Below, one piece after another: positions 7,810 to 17,548 of a stretch of DNA of 64,000 bases. A model generated the notes under the pieces. The model saw nothing but the letters and a program-made list of their open reading frames with translations. It had not been told where the DNA came from and made no database searches. The position numbers and the translations under genes are program-made. This DNA comes from an uncultured Agathobacter sp. GTDB taxonomy: Bacteria > Bacillota > Clostridia > Lachnospirales > Lachnospiraceae. The stretch spans positions 70,704 through 134,703 of the forward strand of contig CAKRNE010000006.1 of the NCBI GenBank assembly GCA_934365945.1, read 5' to 3'. Within the stretch, counting starts at the first letter, position 1. The number at the start of each line of letters is the position of its first letter.

Positions 7810-8442
7810 AGCGATAAGCTTACAGATAGGGTTTCCCATGCCTGAGAATTTTTCTTCATATTCTGTCATGATGTTTCCCTGGTTCATGACCGGGTCATTG
7901 TGCAGGTCGCGGGTGCTGGCATCGAGGTGCCATACTTCAGAGCATTCAATCTCTTCAAGTGAAAAAGTAAATAAATCCTGATTATCGGTCTTGAACTCAA
8001 TATGGCCCGATGGTGCAAGAAAACAGTCATATCTGGCAAGAAATTCGCTGGAGGTGAGACGTCTTCTGGCATGACGGTCCTTTGGCCACGGATCGGAAAA
8101 GTTGAGGTATATGCGGTCAACCTCATTTTTGTCAAAAATATCAGGCAGTGTGGCCGCGTCAATGCACAGAAAATGAACATTGGCAAGCTCTGTCTCCTGC
8201 ATTTTCTGAACGGCGCGAAGCAGCACGCTGGTGTAGCGCTCTATGCCGATATAGTTGATATTGGGATTGAGTGCAGCCAGATCCATCAGAAATCTGCCCT
8301 TTCCCATGCCGACCTCAATGTGAATAGGGTTGTCATTTCCAAGAAATTCGTGCCATTTTCCCTTTAATTCCACAGGTTCTTTTATACAATATGGGCTGTT
8401 GTCGATGACTTCACCGGCGCCCGGAATATTTCTTAGTCTCAT
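7801..8442 (-). CDS. trmB: tRNA (guanine-N7-)-methyltransferase
   Basis: 213 residues. TrmB signatures: IEVGMGKGRFL (SAM-binding loop), NYIGIERY, IYLNFSDPWPKDRHARRRL (diagnostic), and IEFKTDNQDLF. The enzyme methylates G46 of tRNA variable loops using S-adenosylmethionine. Ribosome binding site AAGGAG just upstream. Divergent from the carboxypeptidase gene and convergent, overlapping by 9 bp, with the TPR gene. Confidence 0.96.
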   Translation of the reverse strand: MRLRNIPGAGEVIDNSPYCIKEPVELKGKWHEFLGNDNPIHIEVGMGKGRFLMDLAALNPNINYIGIERYTSVLLRAVQKMQETELANVHFLCIDAATLPDIFDKNEVDRIYLNFSDPWPKDRHARRRLTSSEFLARYDCFLAPSGHIEFKTDNQDLFTFSLEEIECSEVWHLDASTRDLHNDPVMNQGNIMTEYEEKFSGMGNPICKLIASR

Positions 8443-8480
8443 AGAATCTCCTTGATTTATATAAATATAGGTTACAATGT

Positions 8481-8509
8481 ATTTTATAACACAATTATGA
8501 CAGTGTCAA
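8481..8509 (-). promoter_or_regulatory. promoter of trmB
   Basis: On the minus strand TTGACA (8504-8509) and TAAAAT (8481-8486) with 17-bp spacing. Confidence 0.65.
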
Positions 8510-8540
8510 AATAAAACAGAAAAAATGCACCTTAAATCCC

Positions 8541-8569
8541 TTGATAACACGGAGTGCTTACTTTATAAT
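8541..8569 (+). promoter_or_regulatory. promoter of the D,D-carboxypeptidase gene
   Basis: TTGATA (8541-8546) and TATAAT (8564-8569) with 17-bp spacing, 50 bp before the start codon. Confidence 0.7.
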
Positions 8570-8619
8570 TAAAGGGTTGAAAAAAGTTTAATTGTTACTA
8601 CAAAAGCAGGAATATAATT

Positions 8620-10038
8620 ATGCATATTTTAAATATATTTAGGAAAAAAACAGGAATAATAGTATTGATGGCAGTAATTGCCATTACAACTGTGTGCGCA
8701 GCGCCTGTGTCAGTGAGGGCGGATGGAGCGTACTGGCCTGAGGGACCGCAGGTTAATTCGCCGTGTGCGGTGGTTATGGAGGTAAACACCGGGACAGTGC
8801 TTTATGAGAAAAACTCTCACGAGAAACATTACCCGGCAAGTATTACCAAGATACTCACCACCTATCTGGCCATACTCAACTGCAAAATGGATGAAAAGGT
8901 GACATTTTCAAAAGAGGCGGTCAATGACAGCAGGGATGGTTCATCGAGCATATCAAGGGATGTTGGTGAGGAGATGACCATGGAGCAGACGCTCTACGGA
9001 GTGATGCTTGAGTCTGCGAATGAATGTGCCTATGCGGCAGCAGAGCATACCGGCAAAAAGCTGGGTGGAGATTACAGCACCTTTATCGATTTGATGAACA
9101 AGACAGCCAAGGAGCTGGGGTGTGAGGATACACATTTCAATAATGCAAATGGCCTGCCTGACGAAAATCACTGGACAAGCGCCTATGACATGGGGCTTAT
9201 TTCATGTGAGGCATACAAAAATGAGGAGTTTCGCAAGATTACAGGCACGAAAACATACATGATACCGCCAACCAACAAGCATTCCACGGAGACACCGCTG
9301 TACAATCATCATGCGCTGTTACATCCGTTTAAGCAGTATTCGCAGTATGTGAATGCGGATTGCACCGGCGGCAAGACAGGCTATACAAAGGTGGCCAACA
9401 GTACGCTTGTGACATTCGCGGAAAAGGACGGACTGACACTCTGCGTTGTCATTATGAATGCACAGTCGCCTGGTCATTATGAGGATACGAATACTCTGCT
9501 GAATTACTGCTTTAGCAATTTTAAGGCATTGAATATTGGTGAAAATGAGACGAATGAGTCATCTGACAGCTCAAAGGATCTGGGTGTATTAAACAGCTAT
9601 GGAATGTATGCAAAGGTATCGGAGAATTATGTGGTTTTGCCGAACAATGCGGATTTTTCCGAGGTTACAAGAGAAGAGGATGAAAAAAAGCCTGATTCAA
9701 AGGATGCTCTTGCAACGGTCAAGTATTTGTATGGAGACCATGTTGTTGGGCACGTTAATTTGATAGGTTCAGGGGAAAAGGTGGATTTATCGTATTTTGA
9801 TGCCGCAAATAGCAGCAAAAACGTCATAAGGATTAAGCCGGTTTATTTTTTGATATTGCTTGTGGTGCTTATTGCACTTGTAATATTAATTTTGATAGGC
9901 AGGAGAGTTTATGATAATTTCTATCGCATCAGGCATAAGCTGAGTGCAAAGAAAGAACAGCGCGAGAGATATAAGCAGTATAAGAGGATGAAAAGGAGAA
10001 AGACAAATTTGTCATTCAGAGGGAAGAAAAAATACTAA
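8620..10038 (+). CDS. D-alanyl-D-alanine carboxypeptidase (DacF/DacA type)
   Basis: 472 residues, exported: an N-terminal signal segment (GIIVLMAVIAITTVCAAP) and a C-terminal membrane anchor (FLILLVVLIALVILILI) followed by a very basic cytoplasmic tail. Penicillin-binding motifs: SITK (nucleophile Ser), SAN, and KTG in GGKTGYTK. It trims the terminal D-Ala from peptidoglycan stem peptides on the outer membrane face. The C-terminal transmembrane span plus about 45 residues of Lys/Arg-rich tail differs from the amphipathic anchor of classical DacA. Confidence 0.92.
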   Translation: MHILNIFRKKTGIIVLMAVIAITTVCAAPVSVRADGAYWPEGPQVNSPCAVVMEVNTGTVLYEKNSHEKHYPASITKILTTYLAILNCKMDEKVTFSKEAVNDSRDGSSSISRDVGEEMTMEQTLYGVMLESANECAYAAAEHTGKKLGGDYSTFIDLMNKTAKELGCEDTHFNNANGLPDENHWTSAYDMGLISCEAYKNEEFRKITGTKTYMIPPTNKHSTETPLYNHHALLHPFKQYSQYVNADCTGGKTGYTKVANSTLVTFAEKDGLTLCVVIMNAQSPGHYEDTNTLLNYCFSNFKALNIGENETNESSDSSKDLGVLNSYGMYAKVSENYVVLPNNADFSEVTREEDEKKPDSKDALATVKYLYGDHVVGHVNLIGSGEKVDLSYFDAANSSKNVIRIKPVYFLILLVVLIALVILILIGRRVYDNFYRIRHKLSAKKEQRERYKQYKRMKRRKTNLSFRGKKKY

Positions 10039-10061
10039 AAGTATCAGAAACGGAGATTTAG

Positions 10062-10892
10062 ATGAGTGAGACAAAAACCGCCCTCGTGCTTGAGGGTGGA
10101 GCTATGAGAGGAATGTATACAGCAGGAGTGCTTGACTGCTTTATGGATCATGGCATAAGCTTTGACGCAGTGATAGGTGTTTCAGCCGGAGCATTGTTCG
10201 GTGTGAATCTGCTTTCAAAGCAGCGTGGCAGAGTCATCCGCTACAACAAAAGATTTAACGGTGACAAAAATTATATGGGCATAAGGCCACTTTTAAAGGA
10301 AAAAAACATAGTGAGCACGAAATATGCCTATGACATTGTTCCAAGAGAGCTTGACCCGTTCGATGATGAAGAATACAAGAAATCCGACATTCCTTTTTAT
10401 GCGGTTGTGACTAATGTAAAGACCGGAAAGCCTGAGTATGTGCAGATTAAGAGTGTTTTTGAACAGATGGATGTGCTTCGTGCATCCGGTTCAATGCCGA
10501 TCGTGTCAAAGCCAGTAAAGCTGGGGCATGAGTGGTATCTGGATGGTGCCGTGACAGACAGCATTCCTTACGAAAAGATGCTTGAGATGGGCTATGACAG
10601 GGTTGTTGTGGTGCTCACAAAGCCGGCTGATTACGTGAAAAAACCGATGCCTAAGTTGTTTACATCGATATATAAAAAGCGATTTCCGAGGTTCTATGAG
10701 GCATTTTCAAACAGATACATTATGTACAATGCACAGCTTGAGCGTTTAAAGGAGCTTGAAAAGCAGGGTGTTGCAAGAGTGCTAAGACCGTCAGAGCACA
10801 TTAAGGTCAGCAAGGTTGAGAAGAACCCGGATAAGCTGGAGAGTCTGTATCAGCTTGGTATACGTGACGCGGAGAAATTTCTGGAAGGCTGA
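10062..10892 (+). CDS. patatin-like phospholipase family protein
   Basis: 276 residues (RssA/YjjU group). The oxyanion loop GGAMRG near the N-terminus, nucleophile motif GVSAG (Ser about residue 41) and DGAVTDS (catalytic Asp) are all intact, so acyl hydrolase activity on phospholipids is expected. It begins 24 bp after the carboxypeptidase gene with ribosome binding site GGAG, so the two may be one transcript. Substrate not deducible. Confidence 0.9.
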   Translation: MSETKTALVLEGGAMRGMYTAGVLDCFMDHGISFDAVIGVSAGALFGVNLLSKQRGRVIRYNKRFNGDKNYMGIRPLLKEKNIVSTKYAYDIVPRELDPFDDEEYKKSDIPFYAVVTNVKTGKPEYVQIKSVFEQMDVLRASGSMPIVSKPVKLGHEWYLDGAVTDSIPYEKMLEMGYDRVVVVLTKPADYVKKPMPKLFTSIYKKRFPRFYEAFSNRYIMYNAQLERLKELEKQGVARVLRPSEHIKVSKVEKNPDKLESLYQLGIRDAEKFLEG

Positions 10893-10966
10893 TTACGGCA
10901 GGGTGACACCGGACAATAAGGTCATCGCTCACACCACAATGTGATATGATGTATGGAGAAGCGGTA

Positions 10967-11572
10967 ATGAATATACAACAGGTACAAAGCCTCATAGCTG
11001 AGGCTATGGAAAAGCACAATGGAATAGTGAAAAAGGAAGAGCTCACGAAGCTTGGAATAGACTACAGACGCATTGATGCGCTTGTTAAGGAGGGAAAGCT
11101 TTCACGCGTCAGAAACGGCTATTATACTGACCGGGTGGACGGCTTTAGTGAGGTGGAGCTTGTCGCAGCGCTTTTTCCGGATGCGATGCTTTGCATGGAA
11201 AGTGCGCTGTATGCATACGGCTATTTAAAGGAAAAGCCGTATGGATGGACTCTTGCAGTGGACAAAAACACTTCAAAATCGCGCTTTAAGATGGATTATC
11301 CAAGGATTATTCCGTTTTACACGGAGCCGGAGGCGCTTGTTCTTGGAGCTTCTACTATTGAGCTGCAGGGCTGCAGCTTTGGCATTTATGACAAGGAACG
11401 GCTCATATGCGACTGCTTGAAGTATGAGTCCAAGATGAGTCATGATGATTTCAAGACTGCGATTCAGGCATATATCGCAGACCCGGACAAGGATATCTCT
11501 GTACTTATGGATTATGCGCGTGAGAGAAAGGTCTTAAAAAAGGTACAGAGTCTGATAGGAGTTTGGCTGTAG
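10967..11572 (+). CDS. AbiEi-like antitoxin/transcriptional regulator
   Basis: About 201 residues. The N-terminal 50 residues (NGIVKKEELTKLGI, VKEGKLSRVRNGYY) match the winged-helix 'AbiEi antitoxin' domain seen in type IV toxin-antitoxin operons; the remainder matches the C-terminal part of those antitoxins. ATG 10967 is chosen because GGAGAAGC precedes it with 8-base spacing; ATG 10946 lacks a site. It overlaps the next gene by one base, the usual arrangement of AbiEi with its AbiEii partner. Confidence 0.78.
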   Translation: MNIQQVQSLIAEAMEKHNGIVKKEELTKLGIDYRRIDALVKEGKLSRVRNGYYTDRVDGFSEVELVAALFPDAMLCMESALYAYGYLKEKPYGWTLAVDKNTSKSRFKMDYPRIIPFYTEPEALVLGASTIELQGCSFGIYDKERLICDCLKYESKMSHDDFKTAIQAYIADPDKDISVLMDYARERKVLKKVQSLIGVWL

Positions 11573-12456
11573 TGAAGATTGACTTGAGACAAATAAGCAG
11601 TGAAAAGAATATTCCGTACAGTGATGTGCTCTGGCAGTATGTCACAGAGGATTTTCTGTGGCGTATAGACAAAGCGGGGCTGGCATCGGTGCTATGGCAG
11701 AGGAAATCTGAATACACCACCGGTGAGAAGCTCTCCGTGTACTATGTTTATGGAAAAGCACATGAGGCAGCGGATAAAAGCTTTGGCGTGCCGGTTGAGC
11801 TCATAAGGGGCATAATCACGGGAAATGCCGAGTGCAACAGTCATAGTGATGTGATGTGGGAGAGCGAGACGCTTAGGGAGGAGAGCAGGGATGCTTACAC
11901 TTTATCCTTCAGTGCGGAGTTTGATGGCACAAGGGTGCCGTTTGCTGTCAGGATAGAGAGGCTTAATGAAGCGGATGCGGGTATTCCCTTACAAAGGGAA
12001 ATAAAGGCTATGAACCGTTTGCATAAAACAATAGAGACAAATGTTTATTCGCCGGAATCGATACTGGCGGAGCAGCTTTTTGAGATTATGGATAAGCTTG
12101 AGCTGGTCAGGGATATGAAGCTGTTTGCTGATTCGTATGGTATTCTTATGGAATATTCGGTCAGCGGCAGACGCATCATTGATTTTTTTAAGGCAAAGTC
12201 AAAGGAAAAGCCAAAGGTTGCGTCTATGCGAAGGCTTGAGCAGCTTGGCGGCTACAGAAGCTATACATACATGAAAAAACGCTGGAATCAGTATTGCAAA
12301 AGACAGGAAAAGCTGTCAGGGCATTATGACAGCACAGGCTGGGAGGAGACGCTTGATTTGATACTCGATTTCCTCACGCCGGTCTGGAGTGCATTCTGCA
12401 ATGATGAAATATTTTATGACGACTGGATGCCGGAGCTTGGGAGATTTCTGGGCTAA
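11572..12456 (+). CDS. AbiEii-like partner protein, nucleotidyltransferase core not recognisable
   Basis: About 294 residues from GTG 11572, which overlaps the antitoxin stop codon by one base and has AGGAG 10 bases upstream. Position and C-terminal segment (YSPESILAEQLFEIM, LVRDMKLFADSYGIL) fit the AbiEii toxin family. However, the expected nucleotidyltransferase signature (GG-S/T-alanine-rich turn followed by an acidic DxD) cannot be found in the first 150 residues. It may be a strongly diverged or inactivated toxin, or a family that only shares the partner. Function should be taken as unproven. Confidence 0.6.
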   Translation: MKIDLRQISSEKNIPYSDVLWQYVTEDFLWRIDKAGLASVLWQRKSEYTTGEKLSVYYVYGKAHEAADKSFGVPVELIRGIITGNAECNSHSDVMWESETLREESRDAYTLSFSAEFDGTRVPFAVRIERLNEADAGIPLQREIKAMNRLHKTIETNVYSPESILAEQLFEIMDKLELVRDMKLFADSYGILMEYSVSGRRIIDFFKAKSKEKPKVASMRRLEQLGGYRSYTYMKKRWNQYCKRQEKLSGHYDSTGWEETLDLILDFLTPVWSAFCNDEIFYDDWMPELGRFLG

Positions 12457-12490
12457 ACATCCTAGTTAAAAAGGATATATAGGAATTTAT

Positions 12491-13963
12491 ATGGAAAAAG
12501 AACTGATAAATAATTCACAATCAAATATTTATCCATTCCACATGCCGGGGCATAAGCGCCGCGGCAGTGATATAGGTGCAGGGCTGGACCCGTATGCTAT
12601 TGATATTACAGAGATAGATAATTTTGACAATCTGCACCACGCTGATGGCATTATAAAGGCTGCACAGGCTGAGGCGGCGGCACTTTACGGTGCAAAGCGT
12701 GCATATTTTCTCATAAACGGAAGCACCTGCGGCATACTGGCGGCAATCTCTGCGGCCACCAAAAGGGGAGACAAGGTGCTTGTAGCGAGGAACTGTCACA
12801 AGGCAGTGTATCATGCGCTTTACCTAAGACAGCTTCACCCGGTGTTTACATATCCTGAAATTACACGGACAGGGCTGCAGGGACAGATAACCGAGGCACA
12901 GATAAGGGAGGCTTTTAATGAAAATCCCGATATAAAGGCGGTTGTGATAACCTCGCCTACATACGATGGCGTGGTTTCAGATGTGGAGGCAATCGCCTCT
13001 GTGGCGCATGCACATGGCGCTTTGCTCATAGTTGACGAGGCACATGGCGCACACTTTGGCTTTGGAGGAGGCTTCCCTCAAAATGCTGTAGCTCTCGGGG
13101 CAGATGCAGTCATAGTGAGCCTGCACAAGACGCTTCCGGCATTTACACAGACGGCACTTTTGCTGCTGGGTGGGATGCGAGAAGCTGTAGTGGAGAAATT
13201 TCTCGGTATTTATGAGACAAGCTCACCGTCATACGTGCTTATGACAGGCATAGAGCGCTGCATACACTATGTGCGCGATAACAAAGAGACAGCCTTTGCA
13301 CAGTTTAGGAGCAGGCTTGACAGATTTTATCAGAAGGTCAGCGGACTTTCGCATCTGAGCGTGGTCAGAAAAAGTGATTTTTCTGCTGACGAGGCATATG
13401 ATTTTGACGAGTCAAAGATTATTATATTTACAAAAGAGGCTATGAACGGACATACACTGCTTGAGCTTCTACTCAAAAAATATGAGCTGCAGCTTGAGAT
13501 GGCGGCAGGCAATTATGTACTGGCACTGGCATCTGTCATGGATACAGATGAGGGCTTTGACAGACTTGCGGGTGCTTTGCTTGAAATAGACAGCCAGCTC
13601 GAAAAATATAAGTCTGATTTTGAAGAGTTTTATGATATATTAAAGAAAGAAGGCATAGTACATCAATTTTACCTGCCGGTCAAAATGGACACAGATATAT
13701 ATCAAAAGCTGCCTGCCGTAATGGAAATGTATGATGCATATGATGCAGACCATCAGGCGGTCTACGCCTTTAAGGCAAGCGGAAAGGTGAGCGGCGCCTT
13801 TATAAATATATATCCGCCGGGGATACCGCTTGTGGTGCCGGGAGAGATAATGAACGACAAGCTCATAGATGATGTCATAAAGGCTGTAAATTCAGCTCTT
13901 GAAGTGGATGGTCTGTACTTTGATCCGGATGCTCATATGTGGAAGTTTGTTGCGGTGCTGTAA
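12491..13963 (+). CDS. Orn/Lys/Arg decarboxylase family (PLP-dependent, fold I)
   Basis: 490 residues, the short Gram-positive form (SpeA/YaaO type) without the N-terminal receiver-like wing. Visible: FHMPGHKRRG at the start, NGSTCGI (phosphate contact), TSPTYDG, VDEAHGAHFGF, and SLHKTLPAFTQ whose Lys should bind PLP. Decarboxylates a basic amino acid to a polyamine precursor; which one cannot be read from sequence. It is followed by a guanylate kinase-like gene and yaaR-holB, as in B. subtilis where yaaO is followed by tmk and yaaR. Confidence 0.93.
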   Translation: MEKELINNSQSNIYPFHMPGHKRRGSDIGAGLDPYAIDITEIDNFDNLHHADGIIKAAQAEAAALYGAKRAYFLINGSTCGILAAISAATKRGDKVLVARNCHKAVYHALYLRQLHPVFTYPEITRTGLQGQITEAQIREAFNENPDIKAVVITSPTYDGVVSDVEAIASVAHAHGALLIVDEAHGAHFGFGGGFPQNAVALGADAVIVSLHKTLPAFTQTALLLLGGMREAVVEKFLGIYETSSPSYVLMTGIERCIHYVRDNKETAFAQFRSRLDRFYQKVSGLSHLSVVRKSDFSADEAYDFDESKIIIFTKEAMNGHTLLELLLKKYELQLEMAAGNYVLALASVMDTDEGFDRLAGALLEIDSQLEKYKSDFEEFYDILKKEGIVHQFYLPVKMDTDIYQKLPAVMEMYDAYDADHQAVYAFKASGKVSGAFINIYPPGIPLVVPGEIMNDKLIDDVIKAVNSALEVDGLYFDPDAHMWKFVAVL

Positions 13964-14024
13964 GCAACAGTTTGACATAGCAAACAATCATATTTATACT
14001 AATTACAATATAAGAGGTTTACAG

Positions 14025-14612
14025 ATGGGTAAGATTTTCTGCGTGATGGGAAAAAGCGCATCAGGCAAGGACACTATATACAATAAAATACTGCAGGATG
14101 ATTCCCTCATGCTTAGCAGGATTATCCCGTATACCACTCGCCCGATAAGGGACGGAGAGACACAGGATAAGGACTATCATTTCTGCAATGAAGAGGATGT
14201 AAAAAGGCTCAGTGCACAGGGGCGCATCATAGAGCTTCGCGAGTACAATACGGTGTACGGTGTGTGGAAGTATTTTACGGTAAACGATGATGATATAGAC
14301 CTTCGCTGCAAAAGCTATTTGACGGTCGGAACACTCGAGTCCTACACAAAGATACGCGATTATTTTGGCAGTGACAAAGTGCTGCCAATCTATGTGGAGG
14401 TGGAGGACGGTGACCGTCTGATACGCGCCATTCACCGGGAAAAGGGGCAGCAGGTGCCTAAATATGAGGAGATGTGCCGCCGCTTTCTGGCAGACGCGGC
14501 AGATTTTTCCGAGGAGAAGCTGCATGAGGCGGGTATCACACGACGCTTCATAAATGATGATATGGACACTGTGCTTGCCGGGATTTCAGCATACATACGA
14601 CAGAGCTCCTAA
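14025..14612 (+). CDS. guanylate kinase-like protein
   Basis: 195 residues. P-loop GKSASGKDT (residues 8-16), then RIIPYTTRPIRDGE, the nucleotide-binding segment typical of guanylate kinase (PYTTRP), and YHFCNEEDV. A phosphoribosyl or thymidylate kinase is excluded by these motifs. It occupies the place where B. subtilis has tmk (yaaO-tmk-yaaQ-yaaR-holB), so it may serve as an atypical nucleoside monophosphate kinase. ATG 14025 has AGAGG upstream; the frame is open earlier but inside the decarboxylase gene. Confidence 0.85.
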   Translation: MGKIFCVMGKSASGKDTIYNKILQDDSLMLSRIIPYTTRPIRDGETQDKDYHFCNEEDVKRLSAQGRIIELREYNTVYGVWKYFTVNDDDIDLRCKSYLTVGTLESYTKIRDYFGSDKVLPIYVEVEDGDRLIRAIHREKGQQVPKYEEMCRRFLADAADFSEEKLHEAGITRRFINDDMDTVLAGISAYIRQSS

Positions 14613-14680
14613 TTGCAGAGCAAGATAATGGCTATGGCTTGCACATAAGTGTAACCGGAAACGAATAAGGAGGCAGCCTC

Positions 14681-15121
14681 ATGGCAGTCAGAGTAAATGA
14701 AGTAAATCAGGTGACACAGGTTCCTGATGCACAAAAAACACAGGCCGGAGACGGCTCGTTCAAATTCACACTGGCCAGCGCCATAACAGACGCTGATCTC
14801 CAGGCAAAGGTAGATGCCCTGATGCAGGATATCACAGCGCAGGGCAACAGAATAGCCGAGCATATGGACATCAGGGACATGAAGAGATATCGCGGGCTCA
14901 TAAAGGATTTTTTAAATGAGGTGGTCTACAGATCCCATAAATTTTCCAGAGAAAATTTCCTCGACAGGAGAGGAAGACACAGAGTTTATGGTATAATAAG
15001 ACTGATAGACAGCAATCTGGACGAGCTGGCATCAGAGCTGGTGGAGGATGAGAAGGATCATCTGTCCATACTTGCAAGAATCGGAGAGATACGCGGACTG
15101 TTGCTTGATATACTCACGTAG
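14681..15121 (+). CDS. yaaR: YaaR family protein (DUF327)
   Basis: 146 residues with the family core (LINDF-like [35 protein letters not shown]). Function unknown in the family. Placed directly before holB and yaaT exactly as in Bacillus, which supports the name. Ribosome binding site AAGGAGG. Confidence 0.9.
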   Translation: MAVRVNEVNQVTQVPDAQKTQAGDGSFKFTLASAITDADLQAKVDALMQDITAQGNRIAEHMDIRDMKRYRGLIKDFLNEVVYRSHKFSRENFLDRRGRHRVYGIIRLIDSNLDELASELVEDEKDHLSILARIGEIRGLLLDILT

Positions 15122-15171
15122 GAGAGAAAAGCTATAACAGTTCAATTAAAGACTAAACGGAGGCAGCAGCT

Positions 15172-16161
15172 ATGGCAGGATTTAAGGATATAGTAGGAAA
15201 TGAACAGATAATAGAGCATCTGCAAAATGCCATATCAATGGGAAAGGTCTCACATGCATATATAATAAACGGACCGCAGCTGTCCGGCAAAATGATGATA
15301 GCCGAGGCATTTGCCAGGGCACTGCAGTGTGAGAATAAGGGAACAGACGGTTGTGGAGAATGCAAATCGTGCCATCAGGCAGACGACCACAATCATCCTG
15401 ATATCATATACGTCAGTCATGAAAAGCCCAACAACATATCGGTTGACGACATCAGGACACAGCTCAACAATGATATAGTGATAAAGCCGTACAGCAGCAA
15501 ATACAAGATTTACATTGTTGATGAGGCTGAAAAAATGAACCAGCAGGCGCAGAACGCGCTTTTAAAGACAATCGAGGAGCCACCGGCATATGCAGTCATC
15601 ATGCTACTTACCACCAATGCAGACAGCTTTCTGCAGACCATCAGGTCGCGCTGCATCACGCTCAATATGAAGTCGGTAAAGGATGAGGTGATAAAGGCAT
15701 ATCTGATGAACGAAAAGCATATTCCGGATTATCAGGCAGACATCAGTGCAGCATTTGCACAGGGCATCGTTGGAAAGGCTGTTAAGCTCGCCTCATCAGA
15801 CGAGTTCAACGAGCTAAAGGAGTCGGCACTGTCGCTTATAAAGCGCCTCGATGACATAGATTTGTACGAGCTGGGCGCAGCAGTAAAGCAGATAGCTGAG
15901 TACAAGCTTAAGGTGCAGGATTATTTTGACCTGATTATGGTGTGGTACAGAGATGTGCTGTATATGAAGGCAACAAACGATGTTAACGGACTCATATTCA
16001 AGGATGAGGTCTATGATATAAAGAAACAGGCAGCAAAGCATTCCTACCATGGAATAGAGGCGATACTTGAGGCGCTTGAGAAGGCGAAGATACGAATTAA
16101 CGCAAACGTCAATTTTGACCTCGTAATTGAGCTGCTGCTTATGACCATAAAGGAGAACTAA
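15172..16161 (+). CDS. holB: DNA polymerase III subunit delta'
   Basis: 329 residues, clamp-loader AAA+ protein that helps place the sliding clamp on DNA. It has the zinc-binding cysteines (CENKG..CGECKSC, residues about 50-67), the acidic IVDEAEKMN and the sensor IRSRC. The P-loop position reads GPQLSGKMM, close to but weaker than the canonical form, as expected for the non-ATP-hydrolysing delta'. Lies in the yaaR-holB-yaaT block; 4 bp before yaaT. Confidence 0.95.
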   Translation: MAGFKDIVGNEQIIEHLQNAISMGKVSHAYIINGPQLSGKMMIAEAFARALQCENKGTDGCGECKSCHQADDHNHPDIIYVSHEKPNNISVDDIRTQLNNDIVIKPYSSKYKIYIVDEAEKMNQQAQNALLKTIEEPPAYAVIMLLTTNADSFLQTIRSRCITLNMKSVKDEVIKAYLMNEKHIPDYQADISAAFAQGIVGKAVKLASSDEFNELKESALSLIKRLDDIDLYELGAAVKQIAEYKLKVQDYFDLIMVWYRDVLYMKATNDVNGLIFKDEVYDIKKQAAKHSYHGIEAILEALEKAKIRINANVNFDLVIELLLMTIKEN

Positions 16162-16165
16162 TCAC

Positions 16166-17548
16166 ATGACAAAAATAGTTGGTATAAGATTCAGGACAGC
16201 AGGCAAAATATATTACTTTGACCCGGCTGATTTCGACCTCGACATGGCAATGCATGTTATCGTGGAGACAGCAAGAGGCATAGAGATGGGAACTGTCCTC
16301 ATTCCACCGAAGGAGGTGGAGGATGACCAGGTGGTTTCACCGCTTAAGCCTGTCATCAGAGTGGCAACCGACGAGGATGAGAAAACGGTTGAGAGAAATA
16401 AAGAAAAGGAAAAAGAGGCATTTGCCATCTGCAAGGAGAAAATCATAAAGCACGGACTTGAGATGAAGCTGGTGGATGCAGAGTATACCTTTGACGGAAA
16501 CAAGCTGCTGTTTTACTTTACGGCAGACGGCAGAATTGACTTCCGTGAGCTCGTAAAGGATCTGGCAGCGGTATTCCGCACCAGAATTGAGCTTCGCCAG
16601 ATTGGTGTCAGGGATGAGACCAAGATGATGGGCGGCATCGGAATCTGCGGCAGACCGCTCTGCTGTCATTCCTATATGGCAGATTTTGTGCCGGTTTCCA
16701 TCAAGATGGCAAAGGAGCAGAATCTTTCCCTCAATCCAACCAAGATATCCGGTGTGTGCGGAAGACTCATGTGCTGCCTCAAGTATGAGCAGGATACATA
16801 TGAGTATCTGAACAGCAGAATGCCGTCGGTAGGAGAAAAGGTCAAGACACCTGAGGGAATCATCGGAGAGGTTAAGTCAGTCAGTGTGCTCAGGCAGCTC
16901 GTGCGTGTTGTTATAGACAATGGCGAGGAGAAGGAGCTTCGTGAGTACACTGTAGACGATCTGCGCTTAAAGCCACGCCAGAAGAAGGATGTCAAGCTCA
17001 CAGAGGAGGAGCTTCGCGAGCTCAAGGGCCTCGAGGATAGCGGCGACGAGACAATGGAGGACAAGCCGCAGGAGAAACCACAGAGAAACCGTGGACGCCG
17101 TGACAACCGCGATTACAGGGAAAACCGTGACAGCAGAGAAAATCGTGACAACCGTGATTACAGAGAGAACCGTGATAGCCGTGAAAACAGGGATAGCCGC
17201 GATAACAGAGAGTACAGAGAAAATAAAAATGAATATCGCGAGCGCCGCGACAAGCGTGACAACAGAGAAAGACGTCCGTATAGGGCGGACATAGAGGCTA
17301 CGGAAGCTTCAGCAAATGAGTCAAATGAAGTAAATGCTGCAAATACTGCAAATGCCGGCAGAGAAAATAAGGACGGCTATAAAAAGCCGTACAAGGGCGG
17401 CAAAAACAGACCAAACAAGCAGAAATACAACCGCAACAAGGACTACAAGAACAAAAACTATAACAAAGAGTATAGTAAAGACTACAACAAAGATTACAAT
17501 AAGGACTACAACAGGGACAAAGACCATGGAAGCACTGATACACAGTAA
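16166..17548 (+). CDS. yaaT: RicT/YaaT family PSP1-domain protein with long disordered basic tail
   Basis: 460 residues. The first 290 are the conserved part, with the Fe-S-ligating cysteine clusters GICGRPLCC and CGRLMCC; in Bacillus this protein (RicT) joins RicA and RicF to form a [4Fe-4S] complex that guides RNase Y. From residue about 300 the protein becomes a repetitive tail of RDNRDYRENRDS-type units and then NKDYNKDY units, rich in Arg, Asn, Asp and Tyr, which Bacillus YaaT lacks. The tail may bind RNA or drive condensation (inference). The 3' end overlaps trmN6 by 23 bp. Confidence 0.9.
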   Translation: MTKIVGIRFRTAGKIYYFDPADFDLDMAMHVIVETARGIEMGTVLIPPKEVEDDQVVSPLKPVIRVATDEDEKTVERNKEKEKEAFAICKEKIIKHGLEMKLVDAEYTFDGNKLLFYFTADGRIDFRELVKDLAAVFRTRIELRQIGVRDETKMMGGIGICGRPLCCHSYMADFVPVSIKMAKEQNLSLNPTKISGVCGRLMCCLKYEQDTYEYLNSRMPSVGEKVKTPEGIIGEVKSVSVLRQLVRVVIDNGEEKELREYTVDDLRLKPRQKKDVKLTEEELRELKGLEDSGDETMEDKPQEKPQRNRGRRDNRDYRENRDSRENRDNRDYRENRDSRENRDSRDNREYRENKNEYRERRDKRDNRERRPYRADIEATEASANESNEVNAANTANAGRENKDGYKKPYKGGKNRPNKQKYNRNKDYKNKNYNKEYSKDYNKDYNKDYNRDKDHGSTDTQ

